A stretch of 54,514 bases of DNA from Clostridia bacterium (GCA_030532035.1 JAUNLX010000009.1:1-54514); one strand, 5' to 3'; positions 44,544 to 53,790 are shown, numbered from the stretch's first letter. The notes: generated by a model from the sequence alone, not told the origin. Translations and numbers: made by a program.

Positions 44544-45240
44544 ATTTCAACAAATAAAGGATAATTTAGAGGAAATTGAAGAAAAGATAACTCGGGCAGC
44601 TGAAAAGAGTGGCAGAAAGAGAGAGGATATAATCTTGCTTGCTGCAACAAAGACGGTTTCGCCCGAAAAAATAAATTATGCTATTTCCTGTGGATTAAAT
44701 TATATAGGTGAAAACCGAGTTCAAGAATTGGAAAGCAAGTTTGAAGAATTGGACAGAGAAAAAACGAAAATTCATTTAATTGGACACTTGCAGTCTAATA
44801 AAATAAATAAAGTTCTGCCTATGGTCGATATGATTGAGTCTGTAGACAGCATTAAGCTTGCAAAAAAATTAAGTCAAAAATGTATAGATCTTTCAATAGA
44901 AATGCCGATATTACTTGAACTGAATATTGCAAATGAAGAGAGTAAGAGCGGATTTAAGATAGAAGAATTAACAGAAGCCTGCTATGAAATTGCAAAACTT
45001 AAGGGTATAAAAATAAATGGAATTATGAGCGTTCCACCTATGAGCGCCACACCGGAAGAAAACCGCAAGTATCTTTCGCGCATAAACCAAATCTTTATTG
45101 ACATACAAGGCAAAAAAATAGATAATGTAAATATGCATATACTTTCTGCCGGTATGTCCGGAGATTATGAAGTTGCTATAGAAGAAGGCTCGAATTTAGT
45201 TAGACTCGGATCTTCAATTTTTGGCAGAAGACAATATTAA
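44521..45240 (+). CDS. yggS: PLP homeostasis protein YggS/YlmE
   Basis: 239 residues. This single-domain TIM barrel binds pyridoxal phosphate through the lysine in LLAATKTVSPE (K37) but has no known catalytic reaction; it keeps free PLP in balance. GLNYIGENRVQE and HLIGHLQSNKIN are the family blocks, and LSAGMSGDYEVAIEEGSNLVRLGSSIFG is the phosphate-binding end. An AGGAGG site lies inside the preceding gene. It sits directly before sepF, as in Bacillus (ylmE-ylmF). Confidence 0.95.
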   Translation: MTEKLSDEFQQIKDNLEEIEEKITRAAEKSGRKREDIILLAATKTVSPEKINYAISCGLNYIGENRVQELESKFEELDREKTKIHLIGHLQSNKINKVLPMVDMIESVDSIKLAKKLSQKCIDLSIEMPILLELNIANEESKSGFKIEELTEACYEIAKLKGIKINGIMSVPPMSATPEENRKYLSRINQIFIDIQGKKIDNVNMHILSAGMSGDYEVAIEEGSNLVRLGSSIFGRRQY

Positions 45241-45253
45241 CGGAGGCTGAATA

Positions 45254-45721
45254 ATGGGAAATTGGGTAGATAAGCTTAAGAATATGACTGGATATATAGA
45301 CCCCGAAGAAGAGGGTTTTGAAACAGACGACTTTGATTTAGAAGAACCCGAAGAGACAAATGTATATGATACATTTAGTAGAGAACAAAATACAGTTCCA
45401 GCAAATACGGGAAAAGTTGTATACAATTCAAATAGCAAAGCTGCTTTGCAAGTGATTCTCGCAAAACCCGAAAGATTTGATGATGTAGCTGCTATTGCAG
45501 ATAATCTCAACAAAAAAATGACTGTTATACTCAATCTTGAATCTACAGAGAGAAATGTTAGTCGCAGAATAATTGACTTTTTGAGTGGTGCTGCTTATGC
45601 TAACGGCGGTCAAATTAAAAGAGTTGCCAACAGCACTTTTGTAATTACTCCTTTCAATGTTAATTTGTCGGGAGATGTTTTAGACGAACTCGAAAATAAC
45701 GGATTGTCTTTTTCAAATTAA
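45254..45721 (+). CDS. sepF: Cell division protein SepF
   Basis: 155 residues. An N-terminal amphipathic helix (MGNWVDKLKNMTG) can bind the membrane, an acidic linker (EEEGFETDDFDLEEPEE) follows, and the C-terminal SepF domain starts at about 70 (VILAKPERFDDVAAIADNLNKKMTVILNLE). SepF tethers FtsZ polymers to the membrane at the division septum. A CGGAGG site precedes the ATG. The neighbouring yggS and divIVA genes are the usual partners, but ylmG and ylmH, normally between sepF and divIVA, are missing. Confidence 0.96.
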   Translation: MGNWVDKLKNMTGYIDPEEEGFETDDFDLEEPEETNVYDTFSREQNTVPANTGKVVYNSNSKAALQVILAKPERFDDVAAIADNLNKKMTVILNLESTERNVSRRIIDFLSGAAYANGGQIKRVANSTFVITPFNVNLSGDVLDELENNGLSFSN

Positions 45722-45739
45722 AGAAAGCGGAGGCTGTAA

Positions 45740-46522
45740 ATGTTTACACCTAACGATTTAGAAAATTATAAATTTCAAACAACAGGCAGAAGCTCATATA
45801 GTGCAACTGATGTTGACGATTTTATGGACCAAATAACAGTTGACTACAAGCAAATGTTTGAAGAAAATGCTGAACTCGTTAAGCGAGTAAGTCTTCTTGC
45901 CGATAGAGTTCAAGAATATAAAAATGACGAAGATAGCATAAATACAGCTATCATAACTGCTGAAAAAATGAAAGAACAAATCATTTCTGAAGCAGAAAAA
46001 AAAGCGGCAGATATAGTACGAGAAACGGAAGACAAAGTTAGTGGCGCCTATGATGAAGCTTGCGCAAAAGCGGAAGAGATTACACAAAAGGCAGAAAATG
46101 AAGCTAAAGAACTTTTAGATAAAGCAAAGAGCGAATATGATGAAAAAATCGCTTCCATTGCTGATGACTTAAACAAATATGAAGTTAAGGTAGAAGCAAT
46201 GAAAAAAGAGGCGTCTGATTTAAAACAGACAATTTTCGATATTTGTCAAGCTATTAAAGAAAATGTGTCTTCTATAGAAGACTATGATTTCTCAAAAGAT
46301 ATATCCTGGGAAGATACTGACGAACCCAAAGAAGAAGCTGAACAACCCACAGAAGAAGAAAAATATGATGTTTCAGAAGATGCTTCTTTTGACGAACAGA
46401 ATTATGTTGAATATGATGAAACAGCTGATTCTGAGAACAGAGAATATGAATTTTTCGATGTAAGCGATCAGAAAACAAGAGTTTTTGACGGAATTTTGTC
46501 GAATTCGGAAGAAGAGAATTGA
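45740..46522 (+). CDS. divIVA: DivIVA-family cell division/pole protein
   Basis: 260 residues. The N-terminal membrane-curvature-sensing domain (MFTPNDLENYKFQTTGRSSYSATDVDDFMDQITVDY) is followed by a coiled coil at about 40-180 rich in Ala, Glu and Lys, then a very acidic tail (about 185-260) with DEPKEEAEQPTEEE. DivIVA gathers at negatively curved membrane and positions division or pole factors. A CGGAGG site precedes the ATG. The stop overlaps the TTG start of lspA. Confidence 0.94.
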   Translation: MFTPNDLENYKFQTTGRSSYSATDVDDFMDQITVDYKQMFEENAELVKRVSLLADRVQEYKNDEDSINTAIITAEKMKEQIISEAEKKAADIVRETEDKVSGAYDEACAKAEEITQKAENEAKELLDKAKSEYDEKIASIADDLNKYEVKVEAMKKEASDLKQTIFDICQAIKENVSSIEDYDFSKDISWEDTDEPKEEAEQPTEEEKYDVSEDASFDEQNYVEYDETADSENREYEFFDVSDQKTRVFDGILSNSEEEN

Positions 46523-47001
46523 GTTATTTTATTTTCTTTTTCACAACTCTTTTGTTAATTGCTATTGACCTTTTCGGCTCATATTATTTCGGCAAACTGC
46601 TTTCGGACGGATCTGTTATTAGCTTGATTGCAAATGTGATAAATTTAAGATATGTAGAAAATACAGGAGCGGCTTTTGGGATTTTTTCTTCAAAGCCACT
46701 TCTTATTACTATTATCAACATTACTGCTCTTTGCGGTTTGATAATTTATGCCTTAGTCAAGATGAAAGAACTGTCTAAAGATGGATATTTAATTCCTTTG
46801 TCAATGGTAATTGCAGGTGGTTTAGGCAATATAATTGATAGAATCATAAATGGATTTGTAACTGATTATTTTGAATTTGCCTTTTTCGATTTTCCCGTAT
46901 TTAATTTTGCAGATATTTTTATAACTCTGGGAGCTGTCGCTATTATCTTTTTACTTATATTTGAGCTTATAAAGGACCATAAAAAAGATGAAACAAAATG
47001 A
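46519..47001 (+). CDS. lspA: Signal peptidase II (lipoprotein signal peptidase)
   Basis: 160 residues with four membrane helices. The catalytic aspartates are D107 in GLGNIIDR and D132 in VFNFADIF; NTGAAFGIFS (48-57) is also conserved. LspA cuts prolipoproteins before the lipid-modified Cys, for example the lipoprotein encoded at 31660. The first helix, where most LspA proteins have DQxTK, reads DLFGSYYF here. The TTG start overlaps the divIVA stop by 4 bases, with GGAAGAAGAG upstream. The end overlaps rluD by 14 bases. Confidence 0.94.
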   Translation: MSYFIFFFTTLLLIAIDLFGSYYFGKLLSDGSVISLIANVINLRYVENTGAAFGIFSSKPLLITIINITALCGLIIYALVKMKELSKDGYLIPLSMVIAGGLGNIIDRIINGFVTDYFEFAFFDFPVFNFADIFITLGAVAIIFLLIFELIKDHKKDETK

Positions 47002-47893
47002 GCGAATAGATGCATATTTATCTGAAAAATATAAAATCAGTAGAAATGCAGTGCAAAAGCTGATATTAAACGGCAAAGTCAAATTAAGAGGAGAGCAAAT
47101 ACCTAAAAATTATAAACTCAAGAGTACAGATAAATTTACTGATATTGAAATTGAAATAGATGAAGAAAAACAGCCAGAAATTTTACCACAAGATATTCCA
47201 ATTGAAATAATATATGAAGATGAATTTTTGGCAGTAATCAATAAACCGAGGGGAATGGTTACTCATCCGTCAACTACGGGGAATTTTTCCAATACTTTGG
47301 TAAATGCGCTTTTATTTAAATTTGGAGATAATTTATCAAATTATAATGGAAACGAGCGTCCTGGGATAGTTCATCGGTTAGACAAAGATACAAGTGGCGG
47401 TTTAATTATTGCAAAAGACAATGAAACACATAAAAAATTATCACAGCTCTTCAAAGAGCATAAGGTTTTGAGAGAATATACAGCAGTTGTACATGGAATA
47501 ATAAAAGAAGACTGTGGACGGCTGGAATTTCCTATTGGTAGGAATCCCAAAGACCGAAAAAAAATGGCAGTAACAGAAAAAAATTCAAAACCTGCAATTA
47601 CAGATTTTACTGTGGTTGAGCGATATGACGACTATACTTTAGTTAAACTTAATTTATATACGGGACGCACTCATCAAATAAGAGTGCATATGTCAAAGAT
47701 AGGACATCCAATTGTTGGAGATAAAGTTTATGGTCCCAAAAAATCTAAATCTAAAATTTTATATCTTCACGCATCTAAGTTGGGAATAACTCATCCAATT
47801 ACGAAAAAAGAACTTGTTGTTGAAACAAAAACGGATGAATTATTTAATAAATTTTTAAGTAAGTTAGAAAACTCAAATAAAATACAGAGGTGA
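46988..47893 (+). CDS. rluD: RluA/RluD-family pseudouridine synthase
   Basis: 301 residues. The N-terminal S4 RNA-binding domain (RIDAYLSEKYKISRNAVQKLILNGKVKL) is followed by the synthase domain with catalytic Asp132 in HRLDKDTSGG. RTHQIRVHMSKIGHPIVGD is the C-terminal family block. It isomerises uridines in 23S rRNA (RluD sites 1911/1915/1917 in E. coli), though exact sites are unknown here. lspA-rluD adjacency is widespread in Firmicutes. Confidence 0.94.
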   Translation: MKQNERIDAYLSEKYKISRNAVQKLILNGKVKLRGEQIPKNYKLKSTDKFTDIEIEIDEEKQPEILPQDIPIEIIYEDEFLAVINKPRGMVTHPSTTGNFSNTLVNALLFKFGDNLSNYNGNERPGIVHRLDKDTSGGLIIAKDNETHKKLSQLFKEHKVLREYTAVVHGIIKEDCGRLEFPIGRNPKDRKKMAVTEKNSKPAITDFTVVERYDDYTLVKLNLYTGRTHQIRVHMSKIGHPIVGDKVYGPKKSKSKILYLHASKLGITHPITKKELVVETKTDELFNKFLSKLENSNKIQR

Positions 47894-47899
47894 AATTAA

Positions 47900-48754
47900 A
47901 TGGACTTGGAAACAAAAAACAGGCTGAAACTTGACGCATGCAAAGTCAGAAAAGGAATCATTGTCGGCGTTTACAACGCTAAAAGTGGACATCCCGGAGG
48001 TTCTCTTTCTATTGCGGATATTATGAGCTATCTTTATCTTTATAAGATGAACATAGATCCCAAAAATCCGAAAAAAGAAGACAGAGATCGCTTTGTTTTG
48101 TCAAAAGGACATTGTGCTCCTGCCTTGTATTCTGCTATGGCAGTAAGAGGCTTTTTTGACGAAGAAAAACTCACAACACTTAGACACATCGGTTCTCCTT
48201 TACAGGGACACCCCAGTATGAAACTTTTAGACGGTGTTGAAGCGTCAACAGGCTCACTCGGACAGGGAATTTCTATTGCAGTGGGAATGGCTCTTGGTGC
48301 AAAACTCAAAGGCGAAGATTATAAAGTCTATGCTGTACTCGGTGACGGAGAACTTGGCGAAGGTCAGGTTTGGGAAGCTTCAATGTTTGCTTCTGCAAAA
48401 AAATTAGATAACTTGATTTTGATTGTAGATAATAATAATTTGCAGATTGACGGAACTTTAGAAGAAGTAAATTCACCTTATCCAATTCCAGAAAAATTCA
48501 AATCATTTGGATTTGATGTTCAAGAAATTGACGGACATAATTTCGATCAAATCGACGAAGCAGTTACAAATGCGATAAATTCTACAAATGGTAAGCCCAA
48601 TGTTATTATTGCAAAGACAGTAAAAGGTAAGGGCGTTTCATATATGGAAAATCAATGTGGCTGGCATGGAAAAGCTCCCAATGATGAAGAATATATAACT
48701 GCTATGAAAGAACTTGAAGAAGCTCTATTAAAAGCAGAAAATGAGGTGAAATAA
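47900..48754 (+). CDS. Transketolase, N-terminal subunit
   Basis: 284 residues, the TPP pyrophosphate-binding half of a split transketolase. Motifs are SGHPGGSLSIADIM (about 30-43), the TPP motif GDGELGEGQVWEA...DNNN (about 150-180), and GKGVSYMENQCGWHGKAP near the end. Together with the next gene product it moves two-carbon ketol units between sugar phosphates in the non-oxidative pentose phosphate pathway. An AGGTG ribosome site precedes the ATG. The C-terminal subunit gene starts one base after the stop. Confidence 0.95.
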   Translation: MDLETKNRLKLDACKVRKGIIVGVYNAKSGHPGGSLSIADIMSYLYLYKMNIDPKNPKKEDRDRFVLSKGHCAPALYSAMAVRGFFDEEKLTTLRHIGSPLQGHPSMKLLDGVEASTGSLGQGISIAVGMALGAKLKGEDYKVYAVLGDGELGEGQVWEASMFASAKKLDNLILIVDNNNLQIDGTLEEVNSPYPIPEKFKSFGFDVQEIDGHNFDQIDEAVTNAINSTNGKPNVIIAKTVKGKGVSYMENQCGWHGKAPNDEEYITAMKELEEALLKAENEVK

Positions 48755-48755
48755 A

Positions 48756-49694
48756 ATGGCTGAAGTAATAAGTAAAGCAACAAGAGAAGGATATGCTGCG
48801 GGACTTTTAGAACTCGGAAAAACAAATGATAAAGTAGTCGTTTTAGACGCTGACCTTGCTGGAGCAACAAAGACAGCAGTATTTCAAAAAGAATATAGTG
48901 AAAGATTTTTTGATTGTGGAATTTCAGAGCAAAACTTAATGGGCGTTGCTGCAGGACTTTCACTTTCAGGATATATACCGTTTGCAAGTAGTTTTGCAAT
49001 GTTTGCAGCAGGCAGAGCATTTGAGCAAATCAGAAATTCAATCGGTTATCCAGGACTCAATGTAAAAATTGGCGCAACACATGCGGGAATATCTGTCGGC
49101 GAAGACGGCGCTTCTCACCAATGTAATGAAGATATAGCTCTTATGAGAACAATTCCGGGAATGACAATTATAAATCCCGCAGATTTTATAGAAGCAAAGG
49201 CAGCAGTTATTGCAGCAGCTGAACACGAGGGCCCCGTTTATATGAGATTTGGCAGACTTGCAGTTCCAGTGATTTTCGATGAAGATTATAAATTTGAATG
49301 GGGTAAGGCAAAGCAACTCAAAGACGGAGACGATTTAGCTATTATCGCAACTGGTCTTATGGTAAATGAAGCTTTGATTGCACATGAAAATTTAAAGAAA
49401 AAAGGCATAAATGCTAGAGTTATCAATGTACATACTATCAAGCCTCTTGACGAAGAAACTATTTTGAAAGCGGCAAAAGAAACTGGAAAAGTTTTAGTAT
49501 GTGAGGAACACAATATCATCGGTGGTCTTGGTGGAGCAGTCAGTGAATTGCTTTCTTCAAAACATCCTACAAAGGTTGTAAGACTTGGTGTAAATGATGA
49601 ATTTGGACATTCTGGTCCCGCTAAAGATTTACTCAAGCAATTTGGACTCAGTGCCGAAAATATTGAAAAAATTGCAACAGAAATGCTCGATTAA
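48756..49694 (+). CDS. Transketolase, C-terminal subunit
   Basis: 312 residues with the pyrimidine-binding and C-terminal domains. The catalytic Glu that activates TPP is in GISEQNLMGVAAGL (about 54-67); THAGISVGEDGASHQ carries active-site residues. It pairs with the N-terminal subunit encoded directly upstream. The start codon is ATG with AGGTG upstream. It is the last gene of the long rightward run; the next gene has its own promoter. Confidence 0.95.
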   Translation: MAEVISKATREGYAAGLLELGKTNDKVVVLDADLAGATKTAVFQKEYSERFFDCGISEQNLMGVAAGLSLSGYIPFASSFAMFAAGRAFEQIRNSIGYPGLNVKIGATHAGISVGEDGASHQCNEDIALMRTIPGMTIINPADFIEAKAAVIAAAEHEGPVYMRFGRLAVPVIFDEDYKFEWGKAKQLKDGDDLAIIATGLMVNEALIAHENLKKKGINARVINVHTIKPLDEETILKAAKETGKVLVCEEHNIIGGLGGAVSELLSSKHPTKVVRLGVNDEFGHSGPAKDLLKQFGLSAENIEKIATEMLD

Positions 49695-49699
49695 TTGTT

Positions 49700-49728
49700 T
49701 TGACTATTGTAGTTGATTATTATAAAAT
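49700..49728 (+). promoter_or_regulatory. Promoter of lemA
   Basis: TTGACT (49700-49705), 17 bases, TAAAAT (49723-49728), ending 33 bases before the lemA start codon. Confidence 0.65.
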
Positions 49729-49761
49729 TTAAATACAATTTTATTCTTTGGAGGGATTGTT

Positions 49762-50394
49762 ATGAAGTGGTTAATTGCGGTAATCGTAATAGTTGGATTA
49801 TTAGCCGTTTTTGGCGGTTATATCGTTAAAATTCAAAAACAACTCGTCAATTTAGATGAAATGGCTCAAAATGCCATGTCTCAAATAGGCGTACAACAAA
49901 ACAGTCGTTGGGACGCATTGACTCAAATCGCTGGTTTGACAAGAGAATATTCTAAGCATGAATACAATGCTCTTGTTGATATTATTGCTAAGAGACAACC
50001 AATCGTAAGGGGTAGTGACGCTAAAGTAGCTCAAGGTCAAGAAAATCTAATAACTGAAGCTATGTCGCATATTATGGCAGTTGCCGAACAATATCCGGAA
50101 TTGAAAGCAAGTGGACTTTATTCTCAGACTATGGCTGATGTTAAAGATTACGAAGAAAATGTAAGAATGTCTCGAATGGTATATAACGATTCCATAACAA
50201 AATACAACAGACTTACAAGACAATTCCCAAGCAACTTAGTTGCAAGTATGTTAGGATTTAAACTTCGTCAATATCTTGATACTCCTGAAAACAAAAAGGA
50301 TATGCCTATGTTGACTAATGAAGCCAATGTTAAGGCTCCTGAAAAATCACAAATTGAAAAAGATATTGAGCAAGCTAAACAAAATAATCAATAA
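49762..50394 (+). CDS. lemA: LemA-family membrane protein
   Basis: 210 residues. A single N-terminal membrane helix (about 3-23) precedes an antiparallel helical bundle: QKQLVNLDEMAQNAMSQIGVQQNSRWDALTQIAGL matches the LemA pattern of Q-L followed by R-x-D near 50. The last 30 residues are charged and poorly ordered. LemA proteins are common in bacteria, with no agreed function; they are often found with TPM or DUF2207 proteins, as here. A GGAGGG site precedes the ATG. Confidence 0.92.
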   Translation: MKWLIAVIVIVGLLAVFGGYIVKIQKQLVNLDEMAQNAMSQIGVQQNSRWDALTQIAGLTREYSKHEYNALVDIIAKRQPIVRGSDAKVAQGQENLITEAMSHIMAVAEQYPELKASGLYSQTMADVKDYEENVRMSRMVYNDSITKYNRLTRQFPSNLVASMLGFKLRQYLDTPENKKDMPMLTNEANVKAPEKSQIEKDIEQAKQNNQ

Positions 50395-50398
50395 TTTA

Positions 50399-50432
50399 AA
50401 TTGTGGTTAACGCATTTGCGTTAACCACAATT
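50399..50432. repeat. Perfect 16-bp inverted repeat between lemA and the DUF2207 gene
   Basis: Arms AATTGTGGTTAACGCA / TGCGTTAACCACAATT around two Ts, 4 bases after the lemA stop and 16 bases before the next start codon. No T run follows on the plus strand, so a partial terminator, RNA processing site or stabilising stem-loop is more likely than full termination. Confidence 0.8.
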
Positions 50433-50448
50433 AATAAAAGGTGAATTT

Positions 50449-52257
50449 ATGCCAAAAATAAAAAATAAAAAATATATTTTATCTTCATTTTTATTTTTCC
50501 TTTTTTTCACAATACTTGTTTTGCCTTTAACATCAATAAATGCAAGTGCAAAAGAAGGATACAAAATAAATACTGTCAAAGTGAATGTCGATCTTCAAAA
50601 AGACGGAAGTGCCAAAATAGTTGAAACTTGGGATGTATATGTCGATGAAATCACTGACGCAACAGAATGGTATTTAATAAAGGGTAATTTAGATGGAAGT
50701 AAAATTTCCAATTTAGAAGTAGTTGATGAAACTGGTAAAAAATATGAAAATATCGGCTATGATTGGGATGTGAACGATACCAGAACTGAAAAAGCTGGTA
50801 AATGCGGATACAATAAAAATGATAGTCAAAAGGGCGTTGAACTGTGTTGGGGCATAGGTCAATATGGTCATCATACTTTTACTGTATCTTATGAAGTTAC
50901 ACAGCTTGTTGACGGATATAAAGATAAAGACGGTTTTAACTGGAGATTTATAAACGACAAAATGACGGCTGTTCCGGAACAAGTGAGTGTTACTATCACT
51001 GCACCGGAAAATATAAATGATGAAAATGCAGATATTTGGATGTTTGGAAACACAGGTCAAATAAATTTCAAAGAAAAAGATGGTCGTCAACTGATATTTG
51101 CAGAAGCTTATGGAGAAGATTATAATTCCTATGATCACCATGTTACCATTGTAGTTTCTTTTGAAAAGGGTATTTTTACACCTGAAAAAACCTTTAATAA
51201 AGACATCAAAGGCCTTATAAATAAAGCGAAAAAAGGCAGTTCTTATAAAAATCCATTTTTTAGTTTCTTAGGTAATCTATTAAATATAATCTTTGCATTA
51301 TTTGTACCTGCTTTAATATTTTTTATCGCAATATTAGCTTCTAAACGATCTGGAATAAATCCGAAACTCAAAATTTCATCAAAAGAAAAGAGAGAAGCAG
51401 ATTATTATAGAGATCTTCCGATGAAAGGAAATATAGAGGCTACTTATTCAGGTTTAGACGCATTAGACGAATTAAATTCATCTAATACTCGTGGCAATAT
51501 AGTTTCTGCTTATTTGCTTAAGTGGCTGAATGAAAAGAAAATTATAATAAAAAATGCTGAAGCAAAGAAATTTTTAGGACTTGGAACAAAGATAGTAAAA
51601 TCAGTAATTTTCAATGTTGATTCTCTTCCAGAGGAGGCTTCTGAAACAGAAAAAAGTTTCTTTAGATTTTTGAGAAAGGCCTGCGGAGACGACAATATTC
51701 TTCAAGAAAAAGAATTATCAAAATATGTTAGCAAGAATTATGAGAGTTATTTTGATAAAATAAATGACGCTCTTGAAAGCGGAGCAGAAAATTTACTTGA
51801 TATGGGCGTTTACAGACCCTCTACATCTAAAAAAACTAAATCTTCTCTTCTTTTTTCTTCAAAATATGAAATTACTGAAGAGGGAAAATCAAAACTTCTT
51901 CAAATACTTGGATTTAAAAATTATCTTAAAGACTACACTTTGCTTTCTGAAAGAGAGTCAAGAGAAGTTGAGCTGTGGGATAATTATCTAATCTTTGCCG
52001 CTTTATTTGGTATTGCAGATAAAGTTGCAAAAGAACTCAAAGAAATTAATCCAGAATATTTTGCAGTTAAACAACAAGAGTTTGGCGGAGATGTAGATTT
52101 TGTCGATATGATGATTTTTGCAAATACTCTGTCATATGTATCTAACTCATCTGCAAGTTCAGCTAAAAGTGCTGCAAGTTCCGGTAGTGGTGGCTCTGGC
52201 TCCTTTGGAGGCGGAGGCGGCTTCTCGGGCGGTGGCTCTGGCGGCGGCGGAAGATAA
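50449..52257 (+). CDS. DUF2207 domain-containing membrane protein
   Basis: 602 residues. A signal peptide (about 9-34, cleavage near NASA) leads to a beta-rich outside domain (KINTVKVNVDLQKDGSAKIVETWDV..., up to about 250) typical of DUF2207. A membrane helix follows (about 276-299), then a cytoplasmic helical part (about 310-575). The last 25 residues are almost only Gly and Ser with a final Arg. Such Gly-rich ends are typical of TPM/YgcG- and DUF2207-type proteins that accompany LemA. An AAAGGTG site precedes the ATG. Function unknown; likely envelope. Confidence 0.88.
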   Translation: MPKIKNKKYILSSFLFFLFFTILVLPLTSINASAKEGYKINTVKVNVDLQKDGSAKIVETWDVYVDEITDATEWYLIKGNLDGSKISNLEVVDETGKKYENIGYDWDVNDTRTEKAGKCGYNKNDSQKGVELCWGIGQYGHHTFTVSYEVTQLVDGYKDKDGFNWRFINDKMTAVPEQVSVTITAPENINDENADIWMFGNTGQINFKEKDGRQLIFAEAYGEDYNSYDHHVTIVVSFEKGIFTPEKTFNKDIKGLINKAKKGSSYKNPFFSFLGNLLNIIFALFVPALIFFIAILASKRSGINPKLKISSKEKREADYYRDLPMKGNIEATYSGLDALDELNSSNTRGNIVSAYLLKWLNEKKIIIKNAEAKKFLGLGTKIVKSVIFNVDSLPEEASETEKSFFRFLRKACGDDNILQEKELSKYVSKNYESYFDKINDALESGAENLLDMGVYRPSTSKKTKSSLLFSSKYEITEEGKSKLLQILGFKNYLKDYTLLSERESREVELWDNYLIFAALFGIADKVAKELKEINPEYFAVKQQEFGGDVDFVDMMIFANTLSYVSNSSASSAKSAASSGSGGSGSFGGGGGFSGGGSGGGGR

Positions 52258-52262
52258 AATAA

Positions 52263-52291
52263 AAAGGATTGTGTCTCAGACACAATCCTTT
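52263..52291. terminator. Bidirectional terminator between the DUF2207 gene and cca
   Basis: Near-continuous palindrome AAAGGATTGTGTCT / AGACACAATCCTTT with T runs outside on both strands. The last two bases overlap the cca stop codon region. Confidence 0.9.
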
Positions 52292-53594
52292 AATTTTTCA
52301 ATAAATATCTTAATAATTTATCTTTTTCATTTTCTACTTTATTTTCTATAACTTCATTTAGCAAAAAGTGCAAAGTGTTTCCGATTTTCTTTTCGGGAAT
52401 TTTTATTTTTTTCAAATCATTTCCGTTGACAGCAAGTTCGGATATTGAAGTAATCGAAGTTTGCTTTATCTCGTCGTAAAGTTTATTTATATTTTCTAAA
52501 TTTTTTAATCTATAATAAAAATCTTCTTTCTGTCCCAAAATATCTGCTTTTCTAAATATCAATAATTTTTCAAATAGGGGAACACCCAATTCTGAAATAA
52601 ATTTATTTAGTGAAATTTTGTCTTCCGGTATCAAAAAGTCATGGCATTCTATCAAATCAAAAACTTCATTTTTTGTACGATTATCAAATTTATATTTTGT
52701 GAGAATAACATATGCCATTTCTGCACTTTTTTTTGAATGCCCACGACGAACCACAGGTTTTGAAACATCATGAAATAGACCCGAAATTTGAAAAGAAGTT
52801 GTTTTCGGTAAATTTTTCATAACTCGCAAGCTGTGTTGTAAAACGCTATCTTTATGGTGCGAGCTGTTTGGAATAAAATCAAAAGTAGCTTTGAGTTCGG
52901 GAAATAAAATGTAAAAAACATCGAAATATTCTTCTATAATTCTTTCGCATGCTTTTCCGCAAATCAATTTTTTAAATTCTGATGTAATTCTCTCTTTTGA
53001 AATATTCAGTAAAAGTTTTTTATGTTTTTTTATACCCTCAGAAGTTTTTTCTTCAATTTTGAAATCTAATACACTGGCAAAACGCAGAGCCCTTATAATG
53101 CGTAGGGAGTCTTCATTGAATCTAATATTACAGTCACCGACACATCTTATAATTTTGTTTTGTAAATCTTCTACAGCATTAAATGGATCAGTAATTTTAC
53201 TTGTAGGATTATATGCCATAGCATTTATGGTAAAATCTCGTCTGGATAAATCTTCTAAAATACTTGTAGAAAAATCTAAATAATCGGGTTTCCTAAAATC
53301 TGTATATTTTTCATTTTTCCTGAAAGTAGTTATTTCAAAGGGCGTATCTTCTAAAATGAGAGTTACTGTTCCATATTTCAAACCCGTATCTATAATTTTA
53401 AAATCCGAAAAAATTTCTTTGATTTCATCAATTTTTGCCGATGAAGCAATGTCATAATCATAGGGCGTTTTTGAGAGCAGGGCGTCTCTAACGCTTCCTC
53501 CAACAAGAAACGCTTCAAAACCATTTTTTTCGATACGGTCTATTATGAAATTGATTTTTTCAAAAATTGATTTATCTAAAATTAAATCTTTCAT
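52290..53594 (-). CDS. cca: CCA-adding tRNA nucleotidyltransferase with HD domain
   Basis: 434 residues. The class-II nucleotidyltransferase head has FLVGGSVRDALLSKTPYDYDIASS (about 30-53), with the two metal aspartates in DYD. RRDFTINAMAYN and the neck with RFNEDSLRIIRALRFASVLDFKI follow. A C-terminal HD domain is visible (SGLFHDVSKPVVRRGHS). It adds or repairs the 3' CCA of tRNAs. Both tRNA genes in this window encode CCA, so here it would act mainly in repair or on other tRNAs. Promoter not clear. Confidence 0.94.
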   Translation of the reverse strand: MKDLILDKSIFEKINFIIDRIEKNGFEAFLVGGSVRDALLSKTPYDYDIASSAKIDEIKEIFSDFKIIDTGLKYGTVTLILEDTPFEITTFRKNEKYTDFRKPDYLDFSTSILEDLSRRDFTINAMAYNPTSKITDPFNAVEDLQNKIIRCVGDCNIRFNEDSLRIIRALRFASVLDFKIEEKTSEGIKKHKKLLLNISKERITSEFKKLICGKACERIIEEYFDVFYILFPELKATFDFIPNSSHHKDSVLQHSLRVMKNLPKTTSFQISGLFHDVSKPVVRRGHSKKSAEMAYVILTKYKFDNRTKNEVFDLIECHDFLIPEDKISLNKFISELGVPLFEKLLIFRKADILGQKEDFYYRLKNLENINKLYDEIKQTSITSISELAVNGNDLKKIKIPEKKIGNTLHFLLNEVIENKVENEKDKLLRYLLKN

Positions 53595-53618
53595 ATAATA
53601 AAAATTCTATATACAAAA

Positions 53619-53647
53619 TTGTCATTTGTCAAAGAATAATGTATAAT
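53619..53647 (+). promoter_or_regulatory. Promoter of tRNA-Ser
   Basis: TTGTCA (53619-53624), 17 bases, TATAAT (53642-53647). The distance of 49 bases to the mature tRNA leaves a short 5' leader for RNase P. Confidence 0.8.
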
Positions 53648-53696
53648 GTCTTAGTTATTGTCGAAAAAGCTTTATTTATCGGCAATTAGACAAATT

Positions 53697-53787
<91 letters not shown>

Positions 53788-53790
53788 AAA

